Assembly: GCA_934316845.1 (NCBI GenBank)
Contig: CAKRDZ010000017.1
Coordinates: 7,656 to 71,655, forward strand
Length of the DNA: 64,000 nt
From: an uncultured Eubacterium sp.
GTDB lineage: Bacteria; Bacillota; Clostridia; Lachnospirales; Lachnospiraceae
Direction: 5' to 3'
The notes under the pieces were generated by a model. It was not told the origin of the DNA, made no database searches, and worked only from the letters and a program-made list of their open reading frames with translations. Of this stretch, positions 1 through 7,300 are shown one piece after another (the first letter of the stretch is position 1; each line of letters begins with the position of its first letter). The position numbers and the translations under genes were made by a program.

Positions 1-125
1 CTCAACGTAACATGTACTTCTGTCGTATCGGTAAAGTATCTTTCGAGTTTGCCGATCTTTTCTTCAATGGCAGAACGTAAGCCCTCCGTTATATCTAAAT
101 TTTTTCCACTAATTACTAAATTCAT
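1..125 (-). CDS. hpf: Ribosome hibernation promoting factor, N-terminal part (cut by window edge)
   Basis: The first 41 codons are visible, and the gene continues beyond the left edge. The N-terminus (MNLVISGKNLDITEGLRSA, then IEEKIGKLERYF) matches the S30AE/HPF fold, whose members bind the 30S subunit and drive 70S dimerisation in stationary phase. An AAAGGAG ribosome site lies 8 nt before the ATG. Whether it is the long (dimerising) or short form cannot be told because the C-terminus is outside the window. A good SigA promoter and a DnaA-box cluster lie upstream. Confidence 0.88.
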   Translation of the reverse strand, partial: MNLVISGKNLDITEGLRSAIEEKIGKLERYFTDTTEVHVTL

Positions 126-196
126 GATAATCAGCTCCTTTGCCCAAAATATTCGGGATTGTCAGGCCTTTTTAATAATACCTGTCCCATGACTAT

Positions 197-225
197 ATTA
201 TACAACAAAATGCACAAATGAGCAA
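197..225 (-). promoter_or_regulatory. SigA-type promoter of hpf
   Basis: On the minus strand, TTGCTC (220-225) and TATAAT (197-202) are separated by 17 nt, about 70 bp before the hpf start codon. The -10 is a perfect consensus; the -35 keeps only TTG. Confidence 0.65.
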
Positions 226-334
226 CCAAAACTTTTATTTTTTTAAGCAAATTCACAAGATTTTTGCGAGTTGTCATACAACTCCGTTATTTGTAATCTG
301 AATATATTTTTCGCCTACAAAAGTCTACTGAAGT

Positions 335-404
335 TGTGGATAATGTGGATAACTTTGTGTATAACTCAAAATATTCGTAATTTCGCTTGTTCTTTTGTGG
401 ATAA
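335..404. promoter_or_regulatory. Cluster of DnaA boxes
   Basis: TGTGGATAA, the complement of the consensus DnaA box TTATCCACA, occurs perfectly three times: 335-343, 344-352 (directly abutting) and 396-404. A one-mismatch copy (TGTGTATAA) lies at 356-364. All have the same orientation and sit in an AT-rich gap of about 330 bp between the methyltransferase and hpf. Nothing else was recognised in the gap apart from the hpf promoter. No dnaA or dnaN gene is visible, so this could be a regulatory or titration cluster rather than the origin. Confidence 0.6.
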
Positions 405-458
405 CTTTGTGTACGATTCTTCTGAAAATTACTCTACATTTGTCGTCGTACCTTTGTT

Positions 459-1334
459 CTATTTAGAGTTGTCACACATTTCAAATCGTCCGCTGGCACC
501 GCATGGCAAAACCAGTCCGTTGCTGCTTACCGGAAGCCCGATCTCATCCGCTGTCACTTTTCCCCCATACGGTTTTCCTACCGCAAGTTCGAGCATATAC
601 GACAATACCGCCGGCTGCAGACCGGTTGTATAGGAATTGATCAAAAAGAACAGGGGATCTTTGGACAAAATCTTCGTGCAAAGGTTGACAAGCGGGAAGA
701 TTTTTTCCTCAATCTTCCAGATTTCCCCTTTTGGCCCTCTTCCGTAGGATGGCGGATCCATGATAATGCCGTCATAATGGTTGCCGCGGCGGATCTCCCG
801 CTCAACAAATTTTACGCAGTCGTCCACAAGGTAACGGATCGGTGCGTCAGCCAGTCCGGATGCCGCTGCATTTTCTTTCGCCCAGGTCACCATCCCTTTG
901 GACGCATCGACATGTGTAACGGCTGCACCCGCCTTGGCACAAGCCACGGTCGCTCCACCGGTATACGCAAAGAGATTCAGCACTTTTACCGGCCGTCCGG
1001 CACGACGGATCAGTCCCGATGCCCAGTCCCAGTTGACTGCCTGCTCCGGGAAAAGGCCTGTATGCTTAAAGCTAAATGGTTTCAAATGAAAGGTCAGATC
1101 CCGGTAATGGATGTCCCACTGCTTTGGCAGATCAAAAAACTGCCATTCTCCGCCTCCTTTATTGCTCCTGTGGTAATGTGCATTTTTCTTTTTCCACTGT
1201 GGGGCATCGTGCGGTGTGTCCCAGATCACCTGTGGATCCGGGCGAACCAGGATATAATCTCCCCAGCGCTCTAATTTTTCTCCATTGGAAGTGTCAATGA
1301 CTTCATATTCTTTCCATCCATCTGCTAACCACAT
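459..1334 (-). CDS. Class I SAM-dependent methyltransferase, RlmI/RsmC-like
   Basis: The 291-residue protein has a glycine-rich SAM-binding motif I (VLNLFAYTGGATVACAKAGA, residues 118-137), an acidic motif II (THVDAS) and an N6/C5-type DPPSYGRGPKG motif near residue 193. This combination is typical of RlmI-like rRNA methyltransferases. Known RlmI enzymes methylate a cytosine in 23S rRNA and carry an N-terminal PUA domain. This shorter protein lacks a clear PUA domain, so the substrate is unassigned. An ACTCCTT sequence just before the start reads as AAGGAGT on the coding strand, a good ribosome site. Confidence 0.75.
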   Translation of the reverse strand: MWLADGWKEYEVIDTSNGEKLERWGDYILVRPDPQVIWDTPHDAPQWKKKNAHYHRSNKGGGEWQFFDLPKQWDIHYRDLTFHLKPFSFKHTGLFPEQAVNWDWASGLIRRAGRPVKVLNLFAYTGGATVACAKAGAAVTHVDASKGMVTWAKENAAASGLADAPIRYLVDDCVKFVEREIRRGNHYDGIIMDPPSYGRGPKGEIWKIEEKIFPLVNLCTKILSKDPLFFLINSYTTGLQPAVLSYMLELAVGKPYGGKVTADEIGLPVSSNGLVLPCGASGRFEMCDNSK

Positions 1335-1372
1335 AGTGTACTCCTTTCAGTATGCTGCTTCGTTGGTTTTGC

Positions 1373-1554
1373 GTCTCTAGAAAAGAAACCATTTTTTCTG
1401 CAAGCAGAAAATGTTTTCTTTTCTGAGACGGACGTAATTATCGAGTCGGCTGACGCCAACTCGATTCTGCACACCGAACATTCGCACTAACGTGCTCATG
1501 TTCTTACGCCTAGCAAATACCGCTGACCGCAAGCGCTCGCGGTGCTTGCTAGGC
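1373..1554. repeat. Intergenic region with three consecutive inverted repeats
   Basis: Three hairpin-forming segments follow one another between the methyltransferase and tRNA-Arg. 1373-1429 is a near-perfect long hairpin whose arms begin GTCTC and end GAGAC. 1442-1465 has TCGAGT/ACTCGA arms with an inner GGC/GCC. 1508-1554 has GCCTAGCAA/TTGCTAGGC arms with nested CCGC/GCGG. No coding sequence is evident. They could be structured RNA, terminators or degenerate repeat elements. Confidence 0.5.
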
Positions 1555-1563
1555 TTGTGCTAC

Positions 1564-1597
1564 AAAAAAAGCGATTGAATACACATTCAATCGCTTT
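1564..1597 (-). terminator. Rho-independent terminator after tRNA-Arg
   Basis: On the minus strand the hairpin GCGATTGAAT-GTGT-ATTCAATCGC is followed by a run of T, directly after the tRNA 3' end. The stem is a perfect 10 bp. Confidence 0.85.
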
Positions 1598-1598
1598 A

Positions 1599-1672
1599 CG
1601 TGGGTTAGAGGATTCGAACCCCCGACCTTTTGGTCCGTAGCCAAACGCTCTATCCAGCTGAGCTAAACCCAC
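1599..1672 (-). tRNA. tRNA-Arg (anticodon ACG)
   Basis: The cloverleaf folds by eye. Acceptor arms are GTGGGTT and AACCCAC, the D arm is GCTC...GAGC, and the anticodon stem TTTGG/CCAAA has loop CTACGGA, giving anticodon ACG (read as ICG, Arg). The T arm is GGGGG-TTCGAAT-CCTCT with GT pairs. The discriminator base is G and CCA is not encoded. A strong terminator follows at once, so it is the last gene of its transcript. Confidence 0.93.
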
Positions 1673-1724
1673 ATTTATCTTGCGCATCTCTCAACACGCA
1701 AGAATTATTCTAGCATATGGTTTT

Positions 1725-2468
1725 CTAATTGTCAACACTTTTTTGATATTTTTTTCCGCAAATCTTTTCCCGCATTTTCAATAATAATTTTTTCTCCAGA
1801 CGGCTGACCTGCACCTGACTGATTCCAAGCCGTCCTGCCACCTCATTCTGTGTTTTGCCATCATAATAGCGCAGCCGTATCAATTCTCTTTCTGTCTGCT
1901 GTAATTGTTCCAACAGGTCTTCCACGACAAGCCGGTTCATCACTTCTTCCTGCCAGTCCCTTTTTTCCGGGATTTTTTCTTCCAGCAACAGTTCTTTGCC
2001 ATCCTGAAAGCTGATCGTCTTATGAAGAGACTCTACTTCTGCCGTGGCTTCCAGCGCCAGCACAATTTCCTCAACCGATAATTCTACGGCCGCAGAAAGT
2101 TCATCCATTGAGGGTTCCCGCTGCAGTTTTTGAGAAAGTTCTGCTGCCACCCGCCGGATACGCCAGCTGTTTTCCTTGATACTCCGGCTGACTCTTACCA
2201 TACCGTCATCCCGCAGAAAACGCTTGATCTCCCCGGTAATAAGCGGTACTGCGTATGTCGAAAAGCGAACCTCAAACCGCAGATCAAATTTATCCACTGC
2301 TTTGATGAGGCCAATCGCCCCAATCTGGCTGAGTTCTTCCGTATCATATCCTCTTCCCGCAAAACGCTTTACGATACTGTACACGAGTCCCATATTTTCC
2401 TCTATCACCTGTGTCCTTGCCAATTTATCCCCGGAACGTGCTCGTTTGATAAGTTCTAAGGTATCCAT
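1725..2468 (-). CDS. sigF: Forespore-specific sigma factor SigF
   Basis: This is a sigma-70 family protein of about 247 residues. Region 2 is clear (DTEELSQIGAIGLIKAVDKF), followed by FSTYAVPLITGEIKRFLRD, and region 4 ends in a helix-turn-helix (NEVAGRLGISQVQVSRLEKK). SigF is the first forespore sigma factor. It is held inactive by SpoIIAB, encoded just upstream. The ATG at 2468 is chosen because GGAGGTG lies just before it; the reading frame extends four codons further to a GTG. Order spoIIAA-spoIIAB-sigF is that of the classic spoIIA operon. Confidence 0.95.
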   Translation of the reverse strand: MDTLELIKRARSGDKLARTQVIEENMGLVYSIVKRFAGRGYDTEELSQIGAIGLIKAVDKFDLRFEVRFSTYAVPLITGEIKRFLRDDGMVRVSRSIKENSWRIRRVAAELSQKLQREPSMDELSAAVELSVEEIVLALEATAEVESLHKTISFQDGKELLLEEKIPEKRDWQEEVMNRLVVEDLLEQLQQTERELIRLRYYDGKTQNEVAGRLGISQVQVSRLEKKLLLKMREKICGKKYQKSVDN

Positions 2469-2494
2469 CTTCACCTCCACCTCTTTTTTGGCAA

Positions 2495-2935
2495 TCAGGA
2501 AATATGCATCGCACTATAAAGGGTCTTTTTCATGCAGATCACAGTCCCTTTTCCCAGTTCTGACTGTACATCAAGTTCATCCATAAAGGCTTCCATAAAG
2601 GCAAATCCCATCCCGGACCGGTCTAATTCCGGTTTTGTTGTATACATCGGTTCCATTGCCTTTTCCAGATTTTCGATTCCGGCTCCCTGATCGGATATTT
2701 CGATCGTTATGACATTATCTTCCACCTTGGCATACATATGTACCATGCCGGGACTCTTTTCATACCCATGTATAATGGCATTGGTCACAGCTTCCGAAAC
2801 CGCCGTCTTAATATCCGCCAATTCTTCAAGTGTAGGATCAAGTCTGGCTACAAAAGCACTGATTACCGTTCTTGCCAGGCTTTCATTTTCCGAGTTGCTT
2901 GAAAACTCCATTCTCATTTCATTTTTTACACTCAT
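2495..2935 (-). CDS. spoIIAB: Anti-sigma F factor SpoIIAB
   Basis: This is a GHKL-fold serine kinase and anti-sigma factor that binds SigF and phosphorylates SpoIIAA. The N box (EAVTNAIIHGYE), the G1 region (DQGAGIENLEKAMEPMYTT) and the G2 region (GMGFAFMEAFMD) are all present. The product is about 147 residues, usual for the family. The start is uncertain. The frame also opens at 2959, where the ATG shares a base with the spoIIAA stop (TAATG). The ATG at 2935 (MSVKNEMRMEF) aligns better with the usual N-terminus but has its GGGAGG unusually far upstream. Confidence 0.93.
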   Translation of the reverse strand: MSVKNEMRMEFSSNSENESLARTVISAFVARLDPTLEELADIKTAVSEAVTNAIIHGYEKSPGMVHMYAKVEDNVITIEISDQGAGIENLEKAMEPMYTTKPELDRSGMGFAFMEAFMDELDVQSELGKGTVICMKKTLYSAMHIS

Positions 2936-2958
2936 TTTCCGTTCTATATCCTCCCTCA

Positions 2959-3267
2959 TTAAACTTTCTGAATGATCTTATACAGACCAGACATCGAAAA
3001 TATACGGTCAATTCCTTTTCCCACTCCGGTAACATATACATTACCTCCAAGATATCCCATTTTTTTATATCGTCCCATCACCATACCAATACCGGAACTA
3101 TCCATAAATGTCATACCATCAAAATCAAATACAATATTTTTTACATTTCCCTTTTCGATCAACACATCTATTGTACGGCTGAGCTGCCCCGCCGTATGAT
3201 GATCGAGTTCCTCACTGATATGTAATATTAAATTCGCACCACTGCGTTCTAGTGAAAACGTTTCCAT
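2959..3267 (-). CDS. spoIIAA: Anti-sigma F factor antagonist SpoIIAA
   Basis: This is a 102-residue STAS-domain protein, the partner switch that displaces SigF from SpoIIAB when dephosphorylated. The regulatory motif MDSSGIG places the phosphorylatable serine at residue 58, as in Bacillus. It is the first gene of the spoIIA operon and has a GGGGGAAAGGG-type ribosome site. No convincing SigA promoter was seen. An A-rich GCAGAAAAT element upstream could be a SigH -35, but that is weak. Confidence 0.94.
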   Translation of the reverse strand: METFSLERSGANLILHISEELDHHTAGQLSRTIDVLIEKGNVKNIVFDFDGMTFMDSSGIGMVMGRYKKMGYLGGNVYVTGVGKGIDRIFSMSGLYKIIQKV

Positions 3268-3338
3268 TGAAACCCTTTCCCCCTTTCAACATATTAAAAA
3301 TTGTAGTAACCACTTATTTTCTGCTTTCTTTGGCAATA

Positions 3339-3383
3339 AAAAACTATGGAAATAACGATATTCGTCTGATTTCCATAGTTTTT
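3339..3383 (-). terminator. Terminator of the TPR gene, upstream of spoIIA
   Basis: Perfect 15-bp arms AAAAACTATGGAAAT/ATTTCCATAGTTTTT surround a 15-nt loop, with T/A runs on both sides. The hairpin lies after the stop of the TPR gene and before spoIIAA, so it separates the two transcripts. Confidence 0.8.
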
Positions 3384-3412
3384 CGTGCGTTTATTGTTCA
3401 TTTTTTCGGTTG

Positions 3413-4819
3413 CTATTCCACGGTTACTCCCAGTTGTCTGAGACGGTTTTTCGCCTCTGCCGCCCGGCTGCTCGTCTTATCTGCAGCTATGACTTTTTCA
3501 TAGTAACTTTGTGCCTTTTTATTTTTTCCTGTCTGATGATAGACTCTTCCCATAAAATACAACGCATCCAGATTCTTTTTATCCACCGAAAGCACTTGTT
3601 TAAGAAGTTTTTCTGCCTCGTCGTATTTTCCTGAATTAAAAGCTTTTCTTCCATCTTCAAACAGTTTCTGCGTATCTGCCGCGGTAATTTCTTTTGCGAC
3701 AACAGCCAGAAGATCTTTTGCTTCCTGGGTGGAAAAATCACTCGCTTTATAGCCGTTTACCGTAGAAGCCGCAAGAAGGCGGTCCCCATCCTGGTAATAT
3801 TTTACAGCAGCTAAAAGCTGGTTGAGTTTTTCCAGTTCCTTACTCTTTTGGGTTTCTCCATCATCAATTGTCTTTTGCAGTTTATCTGCTTTTTCCTGCA
3901 GCGCGGTTTTCTCTTTTTCCAGAGTAGAGACCTGCGCTTCTTTGACAGACAGCATTTCTTTTGCCTCGGTAATGTCTGCAGAATTGTTACCAAGTGTATT
4001 TCCTTTCATCGTCGGATAGATCAAAACCACGCTGATAATAATTCCGATGACGGCTCCTGCAATGATATTAACTGCCGGAAGCCAGTGCTTTTTCTCTTCC
4101 CGGTATGTACCCACCGGCGTGACATTGGCCGCATTGACCTGTCTTTCGCGCTCTGCCTGTCTGGCAAAGGCCTTCGGTGAATTGTCTTTTCCTTTCGGCT
4201 CACTGAAAGTATCGCCAATCTCCTGCATATAGCGCAGTGTCGTGGTGTTGTTAAAATCAATCTTTCTGGCATGTTTTAACGTCTTTGCTGCCTTCACATA
4301 ATCTTTCCGCTTCATATACAAAAGCGCAAGCAGTTGATACGCCCGGACAAACTTCGGATTGAGGCTGACAACTTTTTTCAATTGAATGACCGCCATGTCT
4401 TCATTTCCATTTTTTGCCTCTTTTAATGCGGAATTGTACTTTTTGATCGTCTGGCTGACGGTCTGCAGCGTACTTTGATTTTTCTGCACAACATCAATAT
4501 AATGCTTTGCCCGGTTTTCCTCCGGCTGCAGATAATCGCTCAAAACCCATTCGCTCAATGCTGCGACGGTCTCGCCCATTTCATTGTAGACCAGACCGAG
4601 CAGGTTTCGTGCCTCCGTATTATGTTTATTAAAATTCAGACTTTTTTTCAAAACCAGGACTGCTCCAGACAGATCGCGTACTTTTGCCTTTTCCAATCCG
4701 ATATTGTAATATGCGTTTGACAACTTGCGCGCGTGATGCATCAACTGAAGATTTTGTCCGCAAAAGCGGCAAACCGGTGCATCCTCTGTTATTATCGTAT
4801 CACATCGTGGACATTTCAT
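3413..4819 (-). CDS. Zinc-ribbon, TPR and coiled-coil membrane protein
   Basis: The 468-residue protein starts with a zinc ribbon (CPRCDTII...CRFCGQ, residues 3-19). A block of tetratricopeptide repeats follows (for example AYYNIGLEKAKVRDLSGAVL). One hydrophobic segment lies near residues 249-270, then an acidic Lys/Glu-rich coiled coil, and a C-terminal TPR pair (ALYFMGRVYHQTGKNKKAQS). The layout suggests a cytosolic zinc/TPR head, a single transmembrane pass and an extracytoplasmic coiled coil plus TPR. No enzymatic motif is visible. It is co-directional with a 48-residue acidic protein just upstream. The function is unknown; a scaffold role is inference only. Confidence 0.8.
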   Translation of the reverse strand: MKCPRCDTIITEDAPVCRFCGQNLQLMHHARKLSNAYYNIGLEKAKVRDLSGAVLVLKKSLNFNKHNTEARNLLGLVYNEMGETVAALSEWVLSDYLQPEENRAKHYIDVVQKNQSTLQTVSQTIKKYNSALKEAKNGNEDMAVIQLKKVVSLNPKFVRAYQLLALLYMKRKDYVKAAKTLKHARKIDFNNTTTLRYMQEIGDTFSEPKGKDNSPKAFARQAERERQVNAANVTPVGTYREEKKHWLPAVNIIAGAVIGIIISVVLIYPTMKGNTLGNNSADITEAKEMLSVKEAQVSTLEKEKTALQEKADKLQKTIDDGETQKSKELEKLNQLLAAVKYYQDGDRLLAASTVNGYKASDFSTQEAKDLLAVVAKEITAADTQKLFEDGRKAFNSGKYDEAEKLLKQVLSVDKKNLDALYFMGRVYHQTGKNKKAQSYYEKVIAADKTSSRAAEAKNRLRQLGVTVE

Positions 4820-4835
4820 CTTTTTCCTCCAACTC

Positions 4836-4982
4836 TTACATCGTACCTTTTGCTTCTGCTATCAGTTCTCTCATTATATCTGTCACGTCTGTCATATTAT
4901 TATTGTTATTCACTACTTCACTTACCTGCTCAACGTCCAGACTCGGCTCGTACTTTTCCAATTCTTCCTCAAAATTAATCAT
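4836..4982 (-). CDS. Small acidic protein of 48 residues
   Basis: This short reading frame begins MINFEEELEKYEPSLDVEQV, has an Asn run (NNNNN) in the middle and ends IAEAKGTM. It has a strong ribosome site (GGGAGGCGG), a good promoter upstream, and lies 16 nt before the TPR gene, so the two are probably co-transcribed. The composition is acidic and helical with no signal peptide. I do not recognise the family; the start and spacing support a real gene. Confidence 0.68.
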   Translation of the reverse strand: MINFEEELEKYEPSLDVEQVSEVVNNNNNMTDVTDIMRELIAEAKGTM

Positions 4983-5026
4983 CGTATCCGCCTCCCTTTC
5001 TTTTCTTTGTATGTTTTCTATAAAAT

Positions 5027-5055
5027 ATCATACCGACTTTCCTTTTAAATTGCAA
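5027..5055 (-). promoter_or_regulatory. SigA-type promoter of the 48-aa/TPR operon
   Basis: On the minus strand TTGCAA (5050-5055) and TATGAT (5027-5032) are spaced by 17 nt, about 45 bp before the start of the 48-residue gene. Confidence 0.6.
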
Positions 5056-5117
5056 GAGAAAAACTCGCATTTTTCAAAAAGCAGTCGTCAAGCACCGACA
5101 TCATCTTGTCTTTTTTG

Positions 5118-5157
5118 CAAAAAAAGTCCCGGTCAGGGCTAACCACACCGGCCGGGA
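5118..5157 (-). terminator. Terminator of the chemotaxis receptor gene
   Basis: On the minus strand, GTCCCGG and CCGGGAC form the base of a hairpin followed by seven T, 16 nt after the receptor stop codon. Confidence 0.85.
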
Positions 5158-5172
5158 CATACTATGCAGTGT

Positions 5173-6504
5173 TTATGCACGCAGTTTATACTGTTCGATC
5201 AATTCCATCGCATTTTCCATCTCACTGAGAAGTTCTTCCGAAAGTGCGGAACTTTCCTGCGCAGAAGCGGTATTTTTATCCACTACGGCAGCAATCTCGC
5301 CGGCAGAAGTGAGCATATCCTTAAGGTAGGCATCCTGCTCTTTGGTCGCCTGTGTGATCACTGAAATATGAGAAGATATTTCCTCTGAAATCTTTGTAAT
5401 ACCGTCCATCATATGTACCGTCTCATCCGTAAGAGACACACCATTGTTGACCGCTGCGATACTCTTATGGATCAAATCCGTAATATTTTGTGCTGCTTCC
5501 GCACTCGAACCGGCAAGTGTTCCAATCTCTCCTGCCACAACGGCAAATCCCTTTCCATGTTCTCCGGCACGCGCCGCCTCAATCGAAGCATTCAGTGCCA
5601 GAAGGTTGGTCTGTTCTGCAATGCCGCCGATCACCTCAATGATATTGGCAATTTCGTTGGACTCTTCGCGGATCAGATCCATCGCCTTGACAAGATCTTT
5701 CATCTTATCTTCGCCTTCCTGCATCTGCTGTACCGAATCTCTGGAAAGTTTTTCCACTTCATCCGCTTTGTTTGTGTTGTCGTGAACCGAATTGGAAACA
5801 TTTCCAATATTATCCACAAGACTGCGGATATGCTCGGACTGCTGCTGCGCACCATCCGCCATCGACTGTGCCGACTGTGCCAGCGTATCCGCTCCATTAC
5901 AAACTTCTCCAAACGATTCTTTCATCTCTTTTAATGTTTCATTTAAACTGCTCAGGATCTCTGTCATGGAATTCTCAATTTCTGAGAAATCTCCGATATA
6001 CTTCTGAACTTCTTCCAGATCAATATCTTTTGCACTGATTTTTTTCAGATTCATTGAAATGTCATCAATATAACGTTTCAATTCCTGCATGGCAAAATTG
6101 GTATTTCCCATCATATTAACAAATTCATCCTGCATGTCATAGTCGATTTTGGCATCCAGCTTTCCTTTTGCCAGTTCATCCATCGCATGATCCATGATAT
6201 CAATTGGCTCTTTCACCCTGCGGATAACCTGATTTGCGATCTTATTTAAAAACAGATCGATACTAACAATATTGATCACCGCAATTGCCAGGATCACACC
6301 TACGATAATAGCAATTTTCGCTTCGGTTGCCAAATCAAATTTTGTATCTTCTTTTGCCAGCAAAATTCCTTCGTAAATACCGATCAATGCCAGCACACCC
6401 ACGACACCACTAACCGCAAACCCAATACGCAAAAACTGCATATGCATATACTTACGTATCGTAAGCTGCTTTTTCACTCGTTGTACTTGTTTTTGTGCCT
6501 TCAT
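5173..6504 (-). CDS. Methyl-accepting chemotaxis protein with a minimal sensor
   Basis: The 443-residue protein has two transmembrane helices (about residues 26-46 and 63-85) separated by only about 17 residues, so there is no periplasm-type ligand domain. A HAMP-like segment follows and then the signalling coiled coil with the conserved hairpin tip EQTNLLALNASIEAARAGE. Receptors of this build usually sense within the membrane or cytosol, or through a partner. It is monocistronic, with its own SigA-type promoter and terminator. It fits the motile lifestyle implied by the flagellar genes at 50-56 kb; the ligand is unknown. Confidence 0.92.
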   Translation of the reverse strand: MKAQKQVQRVKKQLTIRKYMHMQFLRIGFAVSGVVGVLALIGIYEGILLAKEDTKFDLATEAKIAIIVGVILAIAVINIVSIDLFLNKIANQVIRRVKEPIDIMDHAMDELAKGKLDAKIDYDMQDEFVNMMGNTNFAMQELKRYIDDISMNLKKISAKDIDLEEVQKYIGDFSEIENSMTEILSSLNETLKEMKESFGEVCNGADTLAQSAQSMADGAQQQSEHIRSLVDNIGNVSNSVHDNTNKADEVEKLSRDSVQQMQEGEDKMKDLVKAMDLIREESNEIANIIEVIGGIAEQTNLLALNASIEAARAGEHGKGFAVVAGEIGTLAGSSAEAAQNITDLIHKSIAAVNNGVSLTDETVHMMDGITKISEEISSHISVITQATKEQDAYLKDMLTSAGEIAAVVDKNTASAQESSALSEELLSEMENAMELIEQYKLRA

Positions 6505-6561
6505 AAGTGACCTCCTTGCTCTCCTGTTTTTCTCAAAAACCGGAAACTAAATTTGTCTTTC

Positions 6562-6590
6562 ATTATAGCACAAATCCCGCAAAAGTACAA
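6562..6590 (-). promoter_or_regulatory. SigA-type promoter of the chemotaxis receptor
   Basis: On the minus strand TTGTAC (6585-6590) is 17 nt from a perfect TATAAT (6562-6567). It lies just after the stop codon of the upstream ABC ATPase gene. AAGGAGG precedes the receptor start. Confidence 0.7.
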
Positions 6591-6595
6591 CGGTT

Positions 6596-7276
6596 TTAAA
6601 TTATCTTTCCATCCTTGATATTTATGATTCGATCGGTCTTTTGTGCCACACCGGCATCGTGTGTTACAACAATAATCGTTTTTCCTTTTTTCTTAAGTCC
6701 ACTAAAAATTTTCATAATTTCCTCTGCATTTTTTTGATCCAACGCTCCCGTCGGTTCGTCTGCAAGAATCAGTTTTGAATCTTTTACCAATGCTCTTGCG
6801 ATTGCACATCTCTGCTGCTGACCTCCGGAGATTTGTGTCGGTTTCTTTTTCGCCAGATCCACAATTCCTAATTCTTCCATTGCTTTAAATATCCGTTCCT
6901 TTTTCTCTTTTCGAGATATCCCAAGTATTCTCAATGGCATTTCTATATTTTCATACACGGTATAGTGTCTCATCAAGGCAAATTGTTGAAATATAAAACT
7001 TATATTATTTTTTCGAAAAAGTGTAAGTTGATTATTGTTTAATTCATTTACTTTTATCGCTTCCTGCCCATAGAAAGTATACTCTCCTTCTACCGGTCGG
7101 TCCATCGCCCCCAAAATATTAAGCAATGTCGATTTCCCTGACCCGGACGCTCCCATTACAGCGAGCATCTCACCTGCTTCTACTTCAATATCTATGCCAT
7201 TCAGAGCCTTAACCTCTGTCGCATCTTTTCCATATATCTTTACAATATGATTCATTTTGATCAATCTGTCACCCAT
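6596..7276 (-). CDS. ABC transporter ATP-binding protein, MacB/LolD type
   Basis: The 226-residue ATPase has Walker A GASGSGKST (residues 42-50), the signature ISGGQQQRCAIARAL, Walker B LILADEPTGALD and the switch VTHD. The length and the MAVMGASGSGKSTLL context are those of the MacB/LolD/FtsE subfamily, which works with FtsX-like permeases that move substrates mechanically rather than through a channel. It is the last gene of a three-gene operon, 24 nt after its permease. It probably energises export or extraction of a peptide or lipid-linked molecule; no cargo gene is adjacent. Confidence 0.9.
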   Translation of the reverse strand: MGDRLIKMNHIVKIYGKDATEVKALNGIDIEVEAGEMLAVMGASGSGKSTLLNILGAMDRPVEGEYTFYGQEAIKVNELNNNQLTLFRKNNISFIFQQFALMRHYTVYENIEMPLRILGISRKEKKERIFKAMEELGIVDLAKKKPTQISGGQQQRCAIARALVKDSKLILADEPTGALDQKNAEEIMKIFSGLKKKGKTIIVVTHDAGVAQKTDRIINIKDGKII

Positions 7277-7300
7277 AACTCTACCTCATCTTTCCATATT

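Noticed and set aside
335..404. Chromosomal replication origin
   Set aside because: The DnaA boxes are real, but dnaA, dnaN and other origin-linked genes are absent, so I call only a box cluster.
271..633. 120-codon plus-strand frame
   Set aside because: It spans the DnaA-box region and the antisense of the methyltransferase 3' end, has no ribosome site and shows no recognisable domain.
1496..1687. 63-codon minus-strand frame
   Set aside because: It runs through tRNA-Arg and its terminator.
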